DNA of 64,000 nt from Muriicola jejuensis (GCF_010671595.1 NZ_JAABOP010000003.1:149430-213429), one strand, 5' to 3'. Numbered from the stretch's first letter, positions 43,029-53,780 are shown. Program-made: numbers and translations. The notes: generated by a model from the sequence alone, not told the origin.

Positions 43029-43814
43029 TCAGGCCTGGTTCGAGATCATGGTTGATAGAATTTCCCGAAATATCTTGGCACAGACCATGGCCGTCATCCG
43101 GTTCAAGTCCCGATCAGGGTTGTATTCCACGATATCCGCACCGACGACAGGAACGTTGATGGATTGTATGATGTGCAACAGGTCTCTAGTCAAAAGACCT
43201 CCTGGTTCCTGGTGAGAGACTCCCGGGGCGCAACTGGGGTCCAGGGCATCTATATCCACAGACAAATACAGGGGAGCCTTGAATTCGGGAAGCTTTTTGA
43301 GATCCAGGTCCTTCATCTCTATGATCTCCACCCCAAATTTTTCGGCCTGCCTCCTCTGATGCGTATTCAGGGTCCGGATACCCACCTGTACCAGTCTGTT
43401 GGCCAGCTTGTCTTCCATGATCCTGGCAAAGGGACAGGCATGTGAGTAGGTGTCTCCATCAAAGCTGTCATACAGGTCGCCATGGGCATCGATATGCAGG
43501 ATGTCCACAGGGCCAAATGCTGCGCAGACCGCCTTGAGAATGGGGTAGGAGACCGAGTGGTCCCCGCCAAGGCTGATGATCCCGTCCTGACCCTGTAAAT
43601 TGCCTGAGGTAATGCTTTCGATCTCAAAATAGCTCGCCGGTCTGAAATCCCCTTTGTCCTCAAAAACCCCGGGGTCTGTTTCCAGCCCATTCTCTGAAAA
43701 ATAATTCGCAGAAGAACTGTGATAGGCAGATCTGATCTCAGGAGGAGCCTTGGCAGCGCCTTGCAGGAAGGAGGATTTTTCGTCGAATAAGATTCCTTGT
43801 ATTGCTATTTTCAT
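43029..43814 (-). CDS. Agmatinase/arginase family ureohydrolase
   Basis: This 261-residue ureohydrolase has all three manganese motifs: GGDHSVSYP, DILHIDAHGDLYD and SVDIDALDPSCAPG. The family hydrolyses guanidino groups of agmatine, arginine or formiminoglutamate. The SHQEPGGL after the third motif and the small size favour the agmatinase (SpeB) branch, but the substrate cannot be fixed without an alignment. It lies after the TonB receptor gene and is separated from it by a terminator. Confidence 0.88.
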   Translation of the reverse strand: MKIAIQGILFDEKSSFLQGAAKAPPEIRSAYHSSSANYFSENGLETDPGVFEDKGDFRPASYFEIESITSGNLQGQDGIISLGGDHSVSYPILKAVCAAFGPVDILHIDAHGDLYDSFDGDTYSHACPFARIMEDKLANRLVQVGIRTLNTHQRRQAEKFGVEIIEMKDLDLKKLPEFKAPLYLSVDIDALDPSCAPGVSHQEPGGLLTRDLLHIIQSINVPVVGADIVEYNPDRDLNRMTAMVCAKIFREILSTMISNQA

Positions 43815-43825
43815 ATTGTGAAATT

Positions 43826-43855
43826 AAAAAGACCGGTGGATTCCCACCAGTCTTT
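43826..43855 (-). terminator. Terminator of the TonB receptor gene
   Basis: A 12-bp stem with one mismatch (43828-43839 with 43844-43855) has a 4-base loop and is followed on the minus strand by T-rich sequence. Confidence 0.75.
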
Positions 43856-43878
43856 TTTCAGGTATTTGATCATTTGGG

Positions 43879-46569
43879 CTACAGGGAGAAGGTAAGGCGG
43901 CCGTAAAAGAAAGCCCCGCCGAATCCCATTTGCACTGAGTCGAAATAACCACCTGCTTCCGTCCAGTCGTCCTGCTGATCTGGATATACATTAAAGAGGT
44001 TATTCGCACCAATATTTAATTTGAGGTCCTCATCCAGGTCAAAACCAAAGACGAGGTCTGTGACCAACTTAGGATCATAAGTGTCGGTGGCCGCGATCAC
44101 CTGATTGGCAAATCCCCCGTAATCCGCAGGATCCTCGAACATCTGGAAATCCAGGAGTTCGATCTTGCTGAAATGGGTAAAAGCCAGACCGACGTCAAAC
44201 CAATTCTTGTCGTAGTTCACATTGAGCGTCAGTTTACTGGCAGGAGCCGACGCCAGCAGGAAGGCCTTGTCCCTTTCCCCGAAAAAGGTCTGCTCATCCA
44301 GGGAGCCATTTTTGACATCCTTGATCTTCATATCGTTGATATTTCCCGTGAACGTGGCTGAGAGGTTGCTGTCTGAGAAATATTTCTTCCAGGACAAGAC
44401 CACATCGAGACCGATCGTCCTCGTGTCTGCCCCATTCGCAAAAAACTGGGCAGCTTCCACATTCGGAATTTGTGGGGCGTCAAAATTGCCGGTCAAGACG
44501 ATCCTGTCCTTTACATCGATATAATACCCGTCGACCGTAGCGGAAAAGTGTCCGAAATTGGCAGTTAGGCCCAGCCCGGCATTAAATGCCTTTTCCTCGG
44601 TCAATTGCTCAATGCCGAAAGAGGCGGTCACCGGACTGTTGTTCGGTGATAGGAGGGATTCCAGTGCCTGGCCGCCGACAAAATTGGTGAACCTCAAATT
44701 GTAGTAGATCTGGGCCAGAGAGGGAGCGCGGAATCCTGTGCTGATGGACCCCCTTAGGTTTACATTTTCCGTGGCCTTGAGTCTCATGGCCAGTTTGCCA
44801 TTGAGAGTGCTTCCGAAGTCGCTGTAATTTTCAAAACGGGCCGCAGCACTCAGGAGGAAGCTTTCTGACAGGTCGAATTCGCCATCGGCATACAGAGACA
44901 GGTTACTCCTGCTGCGGTCTACCTCGTTGGCGGGGCTATACCCCGGGAACCCCTGGGATCCACCGGGCCTGACGTCCCCGGAATCCGGGTCTGTTGGCTG
45001 CACCTGGTTGGCCGGGTCAGTGATCAGCAGGCCGTTCACATCATAGGTGCCCCATGATCCTTCCTCTCCCGCAAAGATGATGAAGTTCTCTGTCCTGTAC
45101 TCCGCACCGAATGCCAGGTTCATTCCACTCAGAACATCATCGTAGTATTTGGAAAAATCGAGGTTTAGGGTATTCATACTTAGACTATGGCCCCCGGCGT
45201 CGAAGTCGGTCGGGGAAACATCTTCGAGGGAAGCGTTCAGGGTTCCCTTGATAAAATAATGGAAGTTGTTCTTTCCGTAGGTATTGCTAAGGTCTGCCTT
45301 CCAGCCATTGTTCAGTTCTGTCCTGAAGCCTGCGGTGATCGCGTTGTCCGTGATATTGGAAGTGATCCTGGGGGTAAACCCATCGGGATAAATAGAAGGG
45401 ATTACACGTGCCCCTCCATTACGGGTGAAGGCATAGGCGTCTGTATCCCTGTAATTCCTTCCGCCAAAGGCGTAGAAATCTGCCTTATCGCCCAGGGGTA
45501 CCACTGCATTGACCATAAAATTAAACCCGTCTATGGCAGCTTCTCCAAAGCCTTTACGAAAATCGAAGGCAGGTCTCAGGGTCTTGTTCTTGCTGATGTA
45601 TTCTGTCGTGAAATTGACATAACCTCGTTCCCCGATCCCAATTCCGTAATTGACGGCTGCTTTCAGGGATCCTCCGTCAAAATTCTGATCTTCCCCTATC
45701 TGGTTTCCGTCCCTCTCGGTGTCGAGTCGGAATCCATCCGTATTCCAGACTCCGTAGTTATCAGCCTGGAAATCCCTTGTATCCACATCCGCGTTTGTGC
45801 TGTAGGCCCCATAGCTGATCAGACCGCTAACCCCGTCCGTATTGTCCTTTAACACGATATTGATCACCCCAGCAATGGCGTCCGAACCGTATTGGGCGGA
45901 GGCTCCGTCTCTCAGGATCTCTATCCTTTTTATAGCGGTGGCCGGGATGGCATTCAGGTCGGTTCCTGTATTTCCTCTTCCCCTGGTTCCAAAAATGTTG
46001 ATCAAACTCGACTGATGTCTGCGCTTGCCATTGATGAGCACAAGGGTCTGATCAGGTCCCAGACCGCGGAGAGTGGCAGGATCTATATGGTCTGCGCCGT
46101 CAGAACCCGACTGTTTGTTCGCGTTGAAGGAAGGAGCTGCAAATTGCAGCATTTCATTCACCTCAATCCGACCGCTCTGGGTAGTAACGGCAGCCACGTC
46201 GATCACATCCACAGGCACGGCCGTATTGGTGGCTGTTCGCTTGGGGCTCCTGGAACCTACCAGCTGGATCTCATCGAGTTGCAAACCTTCTGAAAGGACC
46301 ACCACAAAGGATGACCTGCCTGCAACCGCCTCCTCTTTGGTTACATAGCCGATATAGCTGAAGACGAGAGTGGCTGAATCGGCAACGGTAATGGAAAAAT
46401 TACCGTCAAAATCGGACGTAGTCCCCTTGCTGGTGCCTTTCTCAACTATGTTGACACCCACCAGGGGAATGCCCTCCTGGTCTGTTACGGTCCCGGTGAC
46501 CGTTTTCTGGGCAAATACGGAAAACGCACCTGATACAAATATCAGAATCAGTAAGTACACATTTTTCAT
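43879..46569 (-). CDS. TonB-dependent receptor with N-terminal carboxypeptidase-like domain
   Basis: This 896-residue outer-membrane receptor has a signal peptide (VYLLILIFVSGAFSVFAQ), then the beta-sandwich KTVTGTVTDQEGIPLVGVNIVEKGT (about 22-100). The plug domain follows (about 115-235, with VLINGKRRHQSSL and DAIAGVINIVLK), then a 22-strand barrel ending in FFYGRLTFSL with a terminal hydrophobic residue. No SusD-type lipoprotein follows, so it is not a standard polysaccharide-uptake pair, and RGD-poor ligand loops give no substrate clue. The plug residues DLNAIPATAIKRIEIL are canonical. Confidence 0.95.
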   Translation of the reverse strand: MKNVYLLILIFVSGAFSVFAQKTVTGTVTDQEGIPLVGVNIVEKGTSKGTTSDFDGNFSITVADSATLVFSYIGYVTKEEAVAGRSSFVVVLSEGLQLDEIQLVGSRSPKRTATNTAVPVDVIDVAAVTTQSGRIEVNEMLQFAAPSFNANKQSGSDGADHIDPATLRGLGPDQTLVLINGKRRHQSSLINIFGTRGRGNTGTDLNAIPATAIKRIEILRDGASAQYGSDAIAGVINIVLKDNTDGVSGLISYGAYSTNADVDTRDFQADNYGVWNTDGFRLDTERDGNQIGEDQNFDGGSLKAAVNYGIGIGERGYVNFTTEYISKNKTLRPAFDFRKGFGEAAIDGFNFMVNAVVPLGDKADFYAFGGRNYRDTDAYAFTRNGGARVIPSIYPDGFTPRITSNITDNAITAGFRTELNNGWKADLSNTYGKNNFHYFIKGTLNASLEDVSPTDFDAGGHSLSMNTLNLDFSKYYDDVLSGMNLAFGAEYRTENFIIFAGEEGSWGTYDVNGLLITDPANQVQPTDPDSGDVRPGGSQGFPGYSPANEVDRSRSNLSLYADGEFDLSESFLLSAAARFENYSDFGSTLNGKLAMRLKATENVNLRGSISTGFRAPSLAQIYYNLRFTNFVGGQALESLLSPNNSPVTASFGIEQLTEEKAFNAGLGLTANFGHFSATVDGYYIDVKDRIVLTGNFDAPQIPNVEAAQFFANGADTRTIGLDVVLSWKKYFSDSNLSATFTGNINDMKIKDVKNGSLDEQTFFGERDKAFLLASAPASKLTLNVNYDKNWFDVGLAFTHFSKIELLDFQMFEDPADYGGFANQVIAATDTYDPKLVTDLVFGFDLDEDLKLNIGANNLFNVYPDQQDDWTEAGGYFDSVQMGFGGAFFYGRLTFSL

Positions 46570-46662
46570 GTTTTCAGGGTTTTAAGGTTGTTGAGTTAAA
46601 TGTATGTAAAATCTGGTCAGCCTTCCTTGAAAGATTTAGAATTATCAATTAAGCAATAGCCG

Positions 46663-46670
46663 TATATTTG
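46663..46670 (+). promoter_or_regulatory. Bacteroidota -7 box for ychF
   Basis: TATATTTG matches TAnnTTTG and lies 22 bases before the ychF ATG. The -33 TTG is not seen at 17-23 bases. Confidence 0.5.
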
Positions 46671-46692
46671 CGGCTTTATTATTCTATCCACT

Positions 46693-47787
46693 ATGAAAGC
46701 AGGAATCGTAGGACTCCCCAATGTCGGCAAATCGACCTTGTTCAATTGTTTGTCTAACGCTAAGGCCCAGAGCGCTAATTTTCCGTTTTGCACAATAGAA
46801 CCCAATATTGGTGTTGTGAACGTGCCTGATAAGCGACTGGAGAAATTGGAAGAACTGGTCAATCCCCAACGCGTTATCCCGGCTACCGTGGATATCGTGG
46901 ATATCGCCGGACTCGTCAAAGGGGCTAGTAAAGGGGAAGGACTGGGCAACCAGTTCCTCGCAAATATCCGGGAGACCGATGCCATTTTGCACGTCTTACG
47001 CTGTTTTGACGATGACAACGTGGTCCATGTGGATGGATCCGTGGACCCGATACGGGATAAAGAGACCATAGATATTGAACTCCAGCTCAAGGACCTGGAA
47101 AGCGTTGAGAAAAAACTTGAAAAGGCAAGACGCGCAGCCAAAACGGGCAATAAGGATGCTATAAAGGAGGAAGGAATACTTCTTAAAGTAAAACAGAAAT
47201 TAGAATCCGGTATTTCCGTCAGGGCTATTGAGTTAAGCGATGAAGAACGAAAGGAATTTATCGCGCCCATGCAGCTGATCACTGACAAGCCAGTCATGTA
47301 TGTCTGTAATGTGGATGAGGCCTCGGCCGCTTCAGGAAATGCGTATGTGGAGCAGGTAAAGAAGGCCACTTCCGGGGAGAACGCCGAGATCCTGGTGCTA
47401 GCTGTTGGGACGGAGGCCGATATATCAGAGCTCGAGACCTATGAGGAGCGGCAATTGTTCCTGGAAGATCTGGGACTAGACGAACCGGGATCTTCAAAAC
47501 TGATCCGGGCTGCATACCATTTGCTCAACCTTCACACGTACTTTACGGCCGGGGAGAAGGAGGTCCGCGCCTGGACCATCCCGGTCGGGGCTACTGCTCC
47601 CCAGGCAGCAGGAGTCATCCATACCGACTTTGAGAAAGGGTTTATCAGGGCCGAGGTCATTTCTTATGAGGATTATGTTACCTTTGGAAGTGAGATCAAA
47701 GTAAAGGAAGCCGGGAAAATGAGGGTGGAAGGCAAGGAATACGTCGTTAAGGACGGTGATGTGATGCACTTCCGTTTCAATGTCTGA
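46693..47787 (+). CDS. ychF: Redox-regulated ATPase YchF/EngD
   Basis: This 364-residue Obg-family P-loop protein has G1 GLPNVGKST (about 7-15), a G3-type DIAGLVKGASKGEGLGNQFLANIRE, and NVDEASA in place of the G4 NKxD. That change is why YchF prefers ATP to GTP. A coiled-coil insert (about 130-160) and a C-terminal TGS domain (AWTIPVGATAPQAAG...DVMHFRFNV) complete it. It binds ribosomes and acts in translation and stress. It is monocistronic. Confidence 0.97.
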   Translation: MKAGIVGLPNVGKSTLFNCLSNAKAQSANFPFCTIEPNIGVVNVPDKRLEKLEELVNPQRVIPATVDIVDIAGLVKGASKGEGLGNQFLANIRETDAILHVLRCFDDDNVVHVDGSVDPIRDKETIDIELQLKDLESVEKKLEKARRAAKTGNKDAIKEEGILLKVKQKLESGISVRAIELSDEERKEFIAPMQLITDKPVMYVCNVDEASAASGNAYVEQVKKATSGENAEILVLAVGTEADISELETYEERQLFLEDLGLDEPGSSKLIRAAYHLLNLHTYFTAGEKEVRAWTIPVGATAPQAAGVIHTDFEKGFIRAEVISYEDYVTFGSEIKVKEAGKMRVEGKEYVVKDGDVMHFRFNV

Positions 47788-47934
47788 AAGAAGCCACTTT
47801 TCCTTTAATTTCCCGCTCCAGGCCCCATTTTAGCTATTAACAATACGCCTGTTTCATTGTTGATTACTTTCTTTTTGGTGCATTTTGATTTCTGCATTGA
47901 AATTTTATATTAGCAGGGATATACCCCAAAAACT

Positions 47935-49788
47935 ATGGCGCAAACACAATATACAGAGGATAACATCCGGTCTCTGGACTGGAAGGAGCACATCCGTATG
48001 CGCCCTGGGATGTATATCGGAAAATTGGGTGACGGATCCTCGGCGGATGACGGGATCTACATCCTGCTCAAGGAAGTGATCGATAACTGTATCGATGAGT
48101 TTGTAATGGGTGCAGGGAAGACCATTGAGATATCCATCCCAGGCGATAAGGTTATCGTGAGGGACTATGGACGGGGTATCCCCCTGGGAAAGGTAGTGGA
48201 TGTGGTCTCCAAGATGAACACGGGCGGTAAGTATGACACCCGTGCATTCAAGAAATCAGTCGGACTCAACGGGGTCGGTACAAAGGCCGTAAACGCGTTG
48301 TCTTCTTATTTTCGCGTGGAATCTACCCGTGACGGAAAGTCGAAGTCGGCCGACTTCGAAACCGGGAATCTTGTCAGTGAAGAATTCCTGGAGGAAACCT
48401 CCCGGAGAAGGGGAACCAAGGTGATCTTCACCCCTGACGAATCCATTTTCAAGAAATACAAGTACCGGAATGAGTATGTGGAGCGCATGCTCAGGAACTA
48501 CGTATATCTCAATCCAGGCCTTACCATTCTTTTCAACGGGGAGAAATTCTATTCCGAGAACGGCCTGAAGGACCTCTTGGAAGACAACAACAGTGCCGAG
48601 GACATGCTTTACCCCATAATTCACCTCAAAGGGGAGGATATTGAAGTGGCGATCACTCATAGCAAAACCCAGTATAGCGAAGAATACCATTCCTTTGTGA
48701 ACGGGCAGCATACGACCCAGGGAGGGACCCACCAGGCGGCGTTCAGAGAAGCCCTGGTCAAGACCATACGCGATTTCTACGGCAAGAACTACGACGCCTC
48801 AGATGTGCGCAAAAGCATCATTTCTGCCATCTCCATCAAGGTTATGGAGCCCGTCTTTGAAAGTCAGACCAAAACCAAACTGGGTTCTACAGACATGGGT
48901 GGGGATCTCCCCACCGTCCGGACCTACATCAATGACTTCATCGGCAAGCAACTGGACAATTACCTGCACAAGAACCCCGATACGGCCGAAAAGATCCAGC
49001 GCAAGATCATGATGGCAGAAAAGGAGCGCAAGGAGTTGTCCGGCATTCGCAAACTGGCCAGAGAGCGAGCTAAGAAAGCGAGCCTTCACAATAAAAAACT
49101 AAGGGATTGCCGCATCCACCTGGACGACATGAAGAGCGACAGGCGGCTGGAAAGTACACTTTTCATAACGGAAGGGGATTCGGCCTCCGGTTCTATCACC
49201 AAATCAAGGGATGTTAACACCCAGGCCGTTTTTAGTCTCAGGGGGAAACCTCTGAATTCCTATGGGATGTCTAAGAAGATCGTGTATGAGAACGAGGAAT
49301 TCAATCTATTGCAGGCTGCCCTGAATATAGAGGAATCCATGGAAGACCTCAGGTATAACAATATTGTGATCGCCACGGATGCTGACGTAGATGGGATGCA
49401 TATACGCCTATTGCTGATCACTTTCTTCCTTCAATTCTTCCCGGAACTCATCAAGGAGAATCACCTGTATATTTTGCAAACCCCTCTTTTCAGGGTACGC
49501 AACAAAAAGGAGACCATTTACTGTTACAGCGAGGAGGAGAAAAGAGAGGCTGTGACAAAATTGTCCGGCAAACCTGAGATCACCCGATTTAAAGGGCTGG
49601 GGGAGATCTCACCGGATGAATTCAAGCATTTTATAGGGGACGACATCAGGCTGGAGCCCGTGATGCTGGACAAGGCCCTCTCCATAGAGGAACTCCTACA
49701 ATTCTACATGGGAAAAAACACCCCTGACCGGCAGGAATTCATTATAAATAATCTTAAAGTTGAAGTTGATCTGGTTGATCAGGAATAA
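47935..49788 (+). CDS. parE: DNA topoisomerase IV subunit B
   Basis: This 617-residue type IIA subunit has a GHKL ATPase domain ([13 protein letters not shown] near the start, [32 protein letters not shown]), a transducer domain and TOPRIM motif TEGDSASG with DADVDGMHI. It pairs with parC, 31 bases downstream, to decatenate chromosomes. The domain order and length fit ParE rather than GyrB, and the neighbouring gene confirms it. Confidence 0.95.
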   Translation: MAQTQYTEDNIRSLDWKEHIRMRPGMYIGKLGDGSSADDGIYILLKEVIDNCIDEFVMGAGKTIEISIPGDKVIVRDYGRGIPLGKVVDVVSKMNTGGKYDTRAFKKSVGLNGVGTKAVNALSSYFRVESTRDGKSKSADFETGNLVSEEFLEETSRRRGTKVIFTPDESIFKKYKYRNEYVERMLRNYVYLNPGLTILFNGEKFYSENGLKDLLEDNNSAEDMLYPIIHLKGEDIEVAITHSKTQYSEEYHSFVNGQHTTQGGTHQAAFREALVKTIRDFYGKNYDASDVRKSIISAISIKVMEPVFESQTKTKLGSTDMGGDLPTVRTYINDFIGKQLDNYLHKNPDTAEKIQRKIMMAEKERKELSGIRKLARERAKKASLHNKKLRDCRIHLDDMKSDRRLESTLFITEGDSASGSITKSRDVNTQAVFSLRGKPLNSYGMSKKIVYENEEFNLLQAALNIEESMEDLRYNNIVIATDADVDGMHIRLLLITFFLQFFPELIKENHLYILQTPLFRVRNKKETIYCYSEEEKREAVTKLSGKPEITRFKGLGEISPDEFKHFIGDDIRLEPVMLDKALSIEELLQFYMGKNTPDRQEFIINNLKVEVDLVDQE

Positions 49789-49819
49789 TTCTAAATCAAG
49801 TAAATAGGAGCCTCTTTAT

Positions 49820-52468
49820 ATGGAAGAGAATGAAGATGGGCGATTAGAACAGGAAGAAGGCAAGGAAGGGCAACAGGAGGCACTTACCAGGGTCACAGGG
49901 ATGTACAAGGATTGGTTCCTTGATTACGCTTCCTACGTAATCCTCGAGAGGGCAGTTCCCGCGATCGAAGATGGTTTCAAGCCTGTTCAGCGAAGGATCA
50001 TGCACGCTCTGAAGGAGCTCGATGACGGACGATACAACAAGGTCGCCAACGTCGTGGGCCACACCATGCAATACCATCCTCACGGTGACGCCAGCATTGC
50101 TGATGCCATGGTGCAGATAGGGCAGAAGGACCTGCTGATCGACACCCAGGGGAACTGGGGGAATATCCTCACCGGTGACGGGGCGGCCGCTTCCCGATAT
50201 ATCGAGGCCCGTCTTTCCAAATTTGCACTGGAGGTGGTTTTCAGCCCGAAGATCACAGAATGGCAGCTCTCGTACGACGGAAGAAAAAAGGAACCCGTCC
50301 ACCTTCCCGTAAAATTCCCCCTGCTTTTGGCGCAAGGTGCGGAGGGTATAGCCGTAGGATTGTCCACAAAGATTCTTCCTCACAACTTCAATGAACTCAT
50401 AGACGCCTCTATCAAACATCTGAAAGGGCAGAAGTTTAAATTGTTTCCCGATTTCCCCACAGCCGGGATCATCGATGTCACCAATTACAATGACGGGATG
50501 AGGGGAGGCAGGATCAGGATCAGAGCCAAGATCTCCCAGGTCGACAAAAATACCCTGATGATCACGGAGATCCCCTATGGCACCAACACCTCTTCCCTGA
50601 TAGATTCTATCCTGAAGGCCAATGAAAAGGGGAAGATCAAGATCAAAAAGATAGAGGACAATACGGCAGCAGAAGTCGAGATCCTCATCCACCTTCCAGG
50701 GGGTATTTCCCCGGATAAGACCATAGATGCCCTGTATGCCTTCACTGCCTGTGAAAGCTCTATTTCTCCCCTGGGATGTATCATAGAAGACAACAAACCC
50801 CTCTTCATCGGGGTGCAGGAGATGTTGGAGCGGTCTACGGAGCATACGGTTGAGCTGTTAAAGGAAGAGCTGGAGATCCAGCTGGGCGAACTGGAAGATC
50901 AGTGGCACTACGCCTCCCTGGAGCGTATCTTCATAGAAAACCGTATCTACCGCGACATTGAGGAGGAGGAGACTTGGGATGGGGTCATCAGTGCTATAGA
51001 CAAGGGTCTGGAGCCCCATGTCAAGAATTTAAAGAGGGCGGTCACGGAGGAAGATATTGTAAAGCTCACCGAGATTCGGATCAAAAGGATCTCAAAATTC
51101 GATATCGACAAAGCCCAGCAACTCATCGAAAGCCTGGAGGAAAAGATCGCCCAGACGAAGAACAACCTAGCGAACCTGGTAGAATATGCCATCGATTACT
51201 TCAAAGAATTAAAGAGCAAATACGGCCAGGGGCGGGAACGGAAATCGGAAATCAGGATCTTCGACGAGATCGAGGCCACCAAGGTGGTGATCCGAAATAC
51301 CAAATTGTACGTCAACAGGGAAGAAGGATTTATTGGTACTTCCTTGAAACGGGATGAGTACGTGACAGATTGCAGTGACATAGATGACATCATCATTTTC
51401 ACAAAAAGTGGAAACATGATGGTCACCAAGGTGGATGCCAAAACTTTTGTGGAAAAGAATATCATCCATGTAGCGGTCTTTAAAAAGAAGGACAAACGCA
51501 CTATTTACAACATGATCTACAAGGACGGCAGGGGTGGGGCCAGCTATGTGAAGCGTTTTAATGTCACAGGAATTACCAGGGACAAGATGTACGACCTCAC
51601 CGCCGGAAAACCTCAGTCAGAAGTCCTATATTTTACGGCAAACCCCAATGGGGAGGCCGAAGTGGTCACCGTTAACCTCAGACAATCCGGCAGTATTAAG
51701 AAGTTGAAATGGGATCTCGATTTTGCGGATGTGCTGATCAAGGGCAGGAATTCCAAAGGAAATATCGTGACCAAGTACCCCGTCAAGCGGATCGAACTCA
51801 AGGAAAAAGGTCTCTCTACCCTGAAACCCAGGAAGATCTGGTTCGACGATACCATACAAAGACTGAATGTGGACGGCAGGGGAGAATTGCTGGGTGAATT
51901 CACCAGTGAGGATCGCTTGCTGATCATCAACCAGAAAGGCGCGGTAAAGACAGCCATACCCGACCTGATCATGCGATTCGATGACGATATGATCGTTCTC
52001 GAAAAATGGAAACCCGAAAAACCCCTTTCAGCCATCTACTGGGAAGGAGAAAAGGAGCTCTTCTACGTCAAGCGTTTCCTGGTTGAGAATCCCGACAGGG
52101 AAGAGGTCATCATCACCGACCATCCTAAATCGTACCTCGAAAAGATCTTTACGGATTACCGTCCCATGGCAGAAGTGGTCTTCGCCAAGAAGCGGGGGCA
52201 TGAGCGAAAGGAAAATATGGTCGTCAATCTCGAGGAATTCATCGCCGTAAAAGGGATTACTGCCATGGGTAACCAGCTGACCAAGGAGAAAGTCCTTGAG
52301 ATCAATGCCCTGGATCCCCTGCCTTACGAGGAACCTTCTAAGAACAAAGCTGAGGATATCGAGGTTGTGGACGAGGAAGACATTACTGCCGATAAAAATG
52401 ATGCAGAATCAAATGCGGGGGAGAAAAGCGAGGACGAAGATAAGGATGGACAGATCAAACTGTTCTGA
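49820..52468 (+). CDS. parC: DNA topoisomerase IV subunit A
   Basis: This 882-residue protein starts with an acidic, Glu/Gly-rich stretch. The breakage-reunion domain follows, with MQYHPHGDASIADAM and catalytic Tyr127 in GAAASRYIEARL. A coiled-coil tower region (about 415-480) precedes a C-terminal beta-pinwheel without a clear GyrA box, consistent with ParC. The C-terminus is unusually acidic (NKAEDIEVVDEED...GEKSEDEDKDGQ). It forms an operon with parE. Confidence 0.95.
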   Translation: MEENEDGRLEQEEGKEGQQEALTRVTGMYKDWFLDYASYVILERAVPAIEDGFKPVQRRIMHALKELDDGRYNKVANVVGHTMQYHPHGDASIADAMVQIGQKDLLIDTQGNWGNILTGDGAAASRYIEARLSKFALEVVFSPKITEWQLSYDGRKKEPVHLPVKFPLLLAQGAEGIAVGLSTKILPHNFNELIDASIKHLKGQKFKLFPDFPTAGIIDVTNYNDGMRGGRIRIRAKISQVDKNTLMITEIPYGTNTSSLIDSILKANEKGKIKIKKIEDNTAAEVEILIHLPGGISPDKTIDALYAFTACESSISPLGCIIEDNKPLFIGVQEMLERSTEHTVELLKEELEIQLGELEDQWHYASLERIFIENRIYRDIEEEETWDGVISAIDKGLEPHVKNLKRAVTEEDIVKLTEIRIKRISKFDIDKAQQLIESLEEKIAQTKNNLANLVEYAIDYFKELKSKYGQGRERKSEIRIFDEIEATKVVIRNTKLYVNREEGFIGTSLKRDEYVTDCSDIDDIIIFTKSGNMMVTKVDAKTFVEKNIIHVAVFKKKDKRTIYNMIYKDGRGGASYVKRFNVTGITRDKMYDLTAGKPQSEVLYFTANPNGEAEVVTVNLRQSGSIKKLKWDLDFADVLIKGRNSKGNIVTKYPVKRIELKEKGLSTLKPRKIWFDDTIQRLNVDGRGELLGEFTSEDRLLIINQKGAVKTAIPDLIMRFDDDMIVLEKWKPEKPLSAIYWEGEKELFYVKRFLVENPDREEVIITDHPKSYLEKIFTDYRPMAEVVFAKKRGHERKENMVVNLEEFIAVKGITAMGNQLTKEKVLEINALDPLPYEEPSKNKAEDIEVVDEEDITADKNDAESNAGEKSEDEDKDGQIKLF

Positions 52469-52476
52469 CATTCACA

Positions 52477-53328
52477 CTAGGGGTCTTTAGCAGGGGGTTT
52501 CACTTTGTGAACCTCCTTTTTTTCTTCCAGGTCTTCTATGATCTCCTCTTTTTTCCGGTATTTCATATTGAGAAATTCTACCAGGAGAGAGAAGGAAATG
52601 GCAAAATAAAGGTATCCTTTCGGTATTGAGCCTACCTCCGAACCGAAGAAGCTCGCGTGGCTCAGGTGTGCTGCTTCGGCAATAAGCATGAACCCTATCA
52701 GGATCAGGAAGGAAAGGGCCAGGAGTTGCATGGAAGGGTGTTTGTTGATAAAAACCCGTATCGCGTTGGCAAAAACCATCATTATGATGATGGAAATGAC
52801 CACGGCAATGACCATGAGCACCAATGCGTCCTGGGGTTTGTCACCTATCCCGCTGGTCATACCCACAGCCGTCAGGATGGAGTCTATGGAGAAGATGAAA
52901 TCGATGATAAGGATCTGGAAGAGCGCTCTTCTCAAGCTCGTAATATTTTTTGCTTCCAACAGTTCCTCTTCGTGCTCAGGCAATTCCACTTTTTCGTGTA
53001 TCTCTGTGGTGCTTTTGTACAAGAGAAAGAGGCCTCCCAGAAGCAGGATCAGGGCCTGGCCGCTGATACCGGCTGTAAACCAGGTGGTCTCTACAAAGTA
53101 GAATGGGTTTTTCAGGCCTATGAGTAAGGAAACCGCGAACAACAGAAGGATCCTCTGTACCATGGCCAGCACCAGTCCCCAGAAAGTCGCCTTCTTTTGC
53201 TGTTTTTCCGGGAGTTTATTCGCCGCTATTGAAATAAAGATGATGTTGTCAATACCCAGAACGATCTCCAGGAAGGTAAGGGTAAGCAGAGCTACCCATG
53301 CATCCGGACTTGAGAGTATATCGAACAT
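52477..53328 (-). CDS. TerC family integral membrane protein
   Basis: This 283-residue protein has about seven membrane helices and the TerC motifs LEIVLGIDNIIFISIAANKLP and IIDFIFSIDSILTAVGMT, two copies of an acidic GIDN/SIDS pattern that likely binds metal. TerC proteins relate to tellurite resistance and manganese export. The tail (KEEIIEDLEEKKEVHKVKPP) is charged and cytoplasmic. The gene converges on parC and follows the small lipoprotein gene by 2 bases. Confidence 0.92.
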   Translation of the reverse strand: MFDILSSPDAWVALLTLTFLEIVLGIDNIIFISIAANKLPEKQQKKATFWGLVLAMVQRILLLFAVSLLIGLKNPFYFVETTWFTAGISGQALILLLGGLFLLYKSTTEIHEKVELPEHEEELLEAKNITSLRRALFQILIIDFIFSIDSILTAVGMTSGIGDKPQDALVLMVIAVVISIIIMMVFANAIRVFINKHPSMQLLALSFLILIGFMLIAEAAHLSHASFFGSEVGSIPKGYLYFAISFSLLVEFLNMKYRKKEEIIEDLEEKKEVHKVKPPAKDP

Positions 53329-53330
53329 GA

Positions 53331-53708
53331 TCAGTTCATTTTAATGGCTGTTCCTCTTGATTTATTGGCGCTGCCTACCTGGCCGAATTCAAAGGTATAG
53401 GAACTATCGGTCGTACTGAGAATCTTTATAAGTATTGCTTTTTCTTCCTCCCTGGACTTGGGATTGAGATTTCTGAGCACGTATTCGCAATCGTTGATCC
53501 AGCGTATGGAGGAGGTGTCTACCCTCCCTTCAAAAGTACCTATCTCGATCTCCGTATTTCGCACAAAGGTGGTTGTTTGTTCCTTTCCGTCTATCATATC
53601 CGTATAACGGAAGGAACCCACCTTAAAATCCTCGCAATTCCTTGGGGGGTTGTAACAGGCGATGGTCATCCCGCAGGCACTGAGCAGCAATACCCATTTT
53701 TTTAACAT
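53331..53708 (-). CDS. Small lipoprotein, function unknown
   Basis: This 125-residue protein has a lipoprotein signal (LLLSACGMTIAC, lipidated Cys near 18) and a beta-rich domain (VGSFRYTDMIDGKEQTTTFVRN..., SIRWINDCEYVL, YTFEFGQVG). Homologues in Flavobacteria are often labelled DNA topoisomerase IV because of their neighbours, which is clearly wrong here since there is no topoisomerase domain. It is probably co-transcribed with terC. Confidence 0.75.
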   Translation of the reverse strand: MLKKWVLLLSACGMTIACYNPPRNCEDFKVGSFRYTDMIDGKEQTTTFVRNTEIEIGTFEGRVDTSSIRWINDCEYVLRNLNPKSREEEKAILIKILSTTDSSYTFEFGQVGSANKSRGTAIKMN

Positions 53709-53780
53709 GAATGCAAATTAGTGAATTCTGGAAATTAGGAGTAATATCTGGTGAGGAAGTTAAGGGTATGAGCCGGAAGG

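Noticed and set aside
43029..43814. Formiminoglutamase (HutG) identity for the ureohydrolase
   Set aside because: No histidine-degradation genes are near; the manganese motifs do not separate the substrates, so the broader family name is kept.
49844..50845. Long minus-strand open frame of 333 codons
   Set aside because: It is antisense to parC, whose domains and catalytic Tyr127 are clear; the amino-acid make-up is that of a shadow frame.
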